DNA of 64,000 nucleotides from Bombyx mori (lineage: Eukaryota > Arthropoda > Insecta > Lepidoptera > Bombycidae), in the NCBI RefSeq assembly GCF_030269925.1, contig NC_085129.1, positions 11,151,501 to 11,215,500 on the forward strand, in the 5' to 3' direction. A program made the position numbers and the translations under genes. The notes below the pieces were generated by a model that did no database searches, was not told the origin of the DNA, and was given only the letters and a program-made list of their open reading frames with translations. Shown one piece after another: positions 61,856 through 64,000 of the stretch; the first letter of the stretch is position 1; each line of letters opens with the position of its first letter.

Positions 61856-62342
61856 GTCCTGAAAATTGTGTCAGTGAAAGTGATGTCGTCAATGTTAGTG
61901 AGGAAACCAAGTGTGTAAAAAAACAAGAGGAAGTGAGCAAATCGGAGGTGTGCGCTAAAAGTGACAGTGAAGTGAAGAGTGCAGTGAGTTGTGGTGTGGG
62001 CGCGGATGGTGTTGCCAGCGCCGTGGCCTCCGAGGAGGACGACTGTGTGATAGTGTGCGCTCGCGATGCAGACGATCGGTCCGACTCAGGAGTGAGTGGT
62101 GTCCGGTCAGGCGGCTCCGCCAGCTCCGTGGAGGAGCGGGAGTGGCGAGGTATGGCGCACGGGTACGGCGGAGGACCGCCGCCGCCCTTGCTGCATCTAC
62201 CCGCTCCGCCGCCCCCCTCGCTCTACGCGCCTGAGCTGCTCTGGAAGCAGCGCTACCAAACCCCGTTACATCCGCCGCTTCATCATGCCATCACCGATGA
62301 ATACCTTGCGTATGACAGAGAGAGACATGAAAGACTGCTACG
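61856..62342 (+). CDS. Internal coding exon, acidic then proline-rich probable nuclear protein (partial CDS)
   Basis: The exon is bounded by TTATATTGTTCCAG|GT and CTACG|GTAAGC and is 487 nt long (2 + 161 codons + 2). It has entry phase 1 and exit phase 2. The frame begins PENCVSESDVVNVSEE and runs through an acidic, Ser/Val-rich stretch with SVEERE. A Gly/Pro-rich segment follows (about codons 100-125), with GGGPPPP, LPAPPPPS and the phrase SLYAPELLWKQRY, and then a charged end DEYLAYDRERHERLLR. No stop interrupts it, codons are GC-rich unlike the flanks, and no in-frame ATG occurs before 62152, so it is not a first coding exon unless that internal Met is used. Disordered acidic and proline-rich stretches ending in a charged helix are typical of chromatin or transcription cofactors. 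I considered BAH-domain winged-eye/TNRC18/BAHCC1-type and GSE1-like proteins but cannot decide. No catalytic domain is visible. The next exon lies beyond the window. Confidence 0.88.
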
Positions 62343-64000
62343 GTAAGCCAGTTTTGATAATTATAGTTCAGTTTCAGTTTGTATTAATCAACAATATATA
62401 ATATTCGACAAGATCTGTAGATTTATTTATTTATAAAGAAAATAAAACATTGTAGTACTTAAATTTTACTATTTTAATCTAAAAATGGCCAGTATTATTG
62501 CGTTAGCTTTATTTACATGTGTGATATTTACATACTGAAATAATTGTCATTAACATAAGACTAGTATTACATTTTGTACCATGTTTTAAATCGTTCAAGC
62601 TAACGGTCCACCTGAAATTGATGGGTTACCGAAGCTCATAAACATAACATGAATGCTGTCTGTCACCCATCCTAATTGATGACATCTCACACTCTTCAAA
62701 CCGGAACGCATGCCAGCTTAGTAGCAAAAATTGGCAAGATGATCTATCTACTCGTGCTTGCCAAAATTAAATGCCGGTTGACAATCGTGGTACGCTAACA
62801 CAAGTACTTAGACAAAAGCCTTTTACCTTACTTACAGGAAGAGATGGCTGCCTACAAAAGGCCTTTTATATGTTTGTCAAAAAAAACGTTATCTAAGCGG
62901 TGAAACGAATCTAATATGGAATTTAAAGAATATAAGCATACTGCTGACTTAAATAACTGCTCGTATTACTCGTCTTTTAGCGTTAAAAGGAATCGACATT
63001 TAAATTTTTCGCGTTTACTTAATCAAATTAACAATTTGCTCAATATCTCCCTTGTGGTCTAAATAGTACGAGTATCAATCACATTTACGTTAATTTGATT
63101 CAAATTCAGTCAAACTAGCAATTTCTATGCGATCGATCTGTTACAAAACATTAATATTAAATGAAATGTAGACAATAAATTAATGAAACAAATTAATTTG
63201 GACCTCAATTTGAATTACATTATTACCTAATAACCAGTTGGTGGTCGATTTCACTTGACGAACTAAATTTTATGCAGCGAAACGTTGTTCGTATGTAAAT
63301 AGCAGTCAAATGTGTTATGTCAGGAAGTGTGTGTGGAAAACGACATCCTTGAGCCGGTCATGAATTTTAATTCGATTTGGACGCGAATGAATAGGTTTTG
63401 TTTTATAATTGACGTCAATTGAGCCATTAATGAGCGGAAGTTTATTCTTTTTATTTCATCAGTATAGATTATACTAGATGTTGCAATTGGTATGAAATCG
63501 TTTATTTGTATTTAAAAATAACCACGTCAATTATGTAAAACCAATCGATAATGCTTTATGATTTATTTCTTTACATGGCTTTTTATGATCTCATGCAGAG
63601 CATATGTTAGACGATATGTTAAAACGTCCCATTTTAATAAAATAACACTAAATCAATCTCGTGTTGATTCTAAATTGTAAGATTTTGATTGTAGTTTACA
63701 GGTAAAATGTTAATGAGGTAAAAAAAAAATCAAGGTTAAAGTTTTAAATGTGGCTTCATTTTAATTGAATTGATCACAAGCTTATAATAATATAATGCCT
63801 AATCAGATTTTTTATTTATCTATAAGGCGTTTTCAATATCCAGACGAGTTTCTTTATATATATGAAATCGCTCATAAAATGTTCCGTAAATAAAGATTTA
63901 CTGTTTTTGTTGCGTTATAAACTGGTGAAGTAATATGTCTATGATCTGTCTATGTCTATGATGTCTATGATGATACATATCATAATTTATTATTATTATT
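62343..64000 (+). other. Start of the next intron of the gene
   Basis: Begins with GTAAGC after the coding exon. It contains a decayed family A tail and AT-rich sequence. Short reiterations of GTCTATGAT occur at about 63930-63975. No further exon is seen before the window ends. Confidence 0.5.
62598..62765 (-). mobile_element. Decayed family A tail fragment downstream of the coding exon
   Basis: CTAACGGTCCACCTG, GAAGCTCATAAACATAACA, CTCTTCAAACCGGAACGCAT and AAATTGGCAAGATG follow the order of the family A tail with heavy divergence. It lies about 250 bp into the intron after 62342. Confidence 0.5.

Noticed and set aside
61883..61918. ATG-initiated short frame (MSSMLV...) at the start of the coding exon
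   Set aside because: It is out of frame with the long open frame and stops after 11 codons. At most it is an upstream ORF of an alternative transcript.
62096..62401. Alternative-frame open reading over the coding exon
   Set aside because: It overlaps the supported exon frame and reads Arg/Pro/Ala-rich noise; it also runs past the splice donor at 62343.

Overview
This is about 64 kb of AT-rich animal nuclear DNA, almost certainly from a silkmoth (Bombyx mori or a close relative). The evidence is the repeat content: many copies of a repeat ending in AAGCAATAAA that I recall as the BMC1/L1Bm-type LINE tail, one element whose 3' end I recall as the Bm1 SINE, and lepidopteran RTE-type LINE ends. 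Family names come from memory and were not searched. There are no operons, no bacterial features and no CRISPR array, and open frames above about 130 codons are absent.

One protein-coding gene can be supported, on the + strand. A 42-nt microexon (34629-34670) has a strong acceptor and a donor, and its reading phase fits the next supported exon, a 487-nt coding exon at 61856-62342, across an intron of about 27.2 kb. The joined frame is open and reads as a low-complexity, acidic then proline-rich protein that looks nuclear or regulatory. Its family is not resolved, and both its 5' start and 3' end lie elsewhere. A GC-rich block at 57.33-57.65 kb, followed by an apparent untranslated exon with a GTAAGTA donor at 57950, looks like an internal alternative promoter within the same intron.

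The rest is non-coding. It holds (i) at least thirteen copies or fragments of the AAGCAATAAA-tail repeat, eleven of them antisense to the gene; (ii) two 5'-truncated insertions of a second tail family, each with a perfect target-site duplication; (iii) a Bm1-like SINE; (iv) four decayed RTE-type LINE 3' regions; (v) a 460-bp hAT-type MITE with 8-bp target duplications; (vi) a tRNA-headed SINE and other dispersed repeats; (vii) a large inverted repeat at 2.7-5.1 kb; and (viii) a local tandem duplication at 33.1-33.6 kb.

The most unusual signal is a set of short GC-rich islets in otherwise AT-rich DNA. Most carry the motif AAAATGGCSGC or AAGATGGCG on one strand, the classic YY1/Pleiohomeotic core. 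They occur at about 11.0, 13.2, 24.75, 25.9, 28.8, 40.4, 54.0 and 54.65 kb, with a weaker match at 14.8 kb. Together with the giant intron and internal promoter they suggest a long, developmentally regulated gene with many cis elements. A GC-rich, coding-like open frame on the minus strand at 61.1-61.3 kb remains unexplained.
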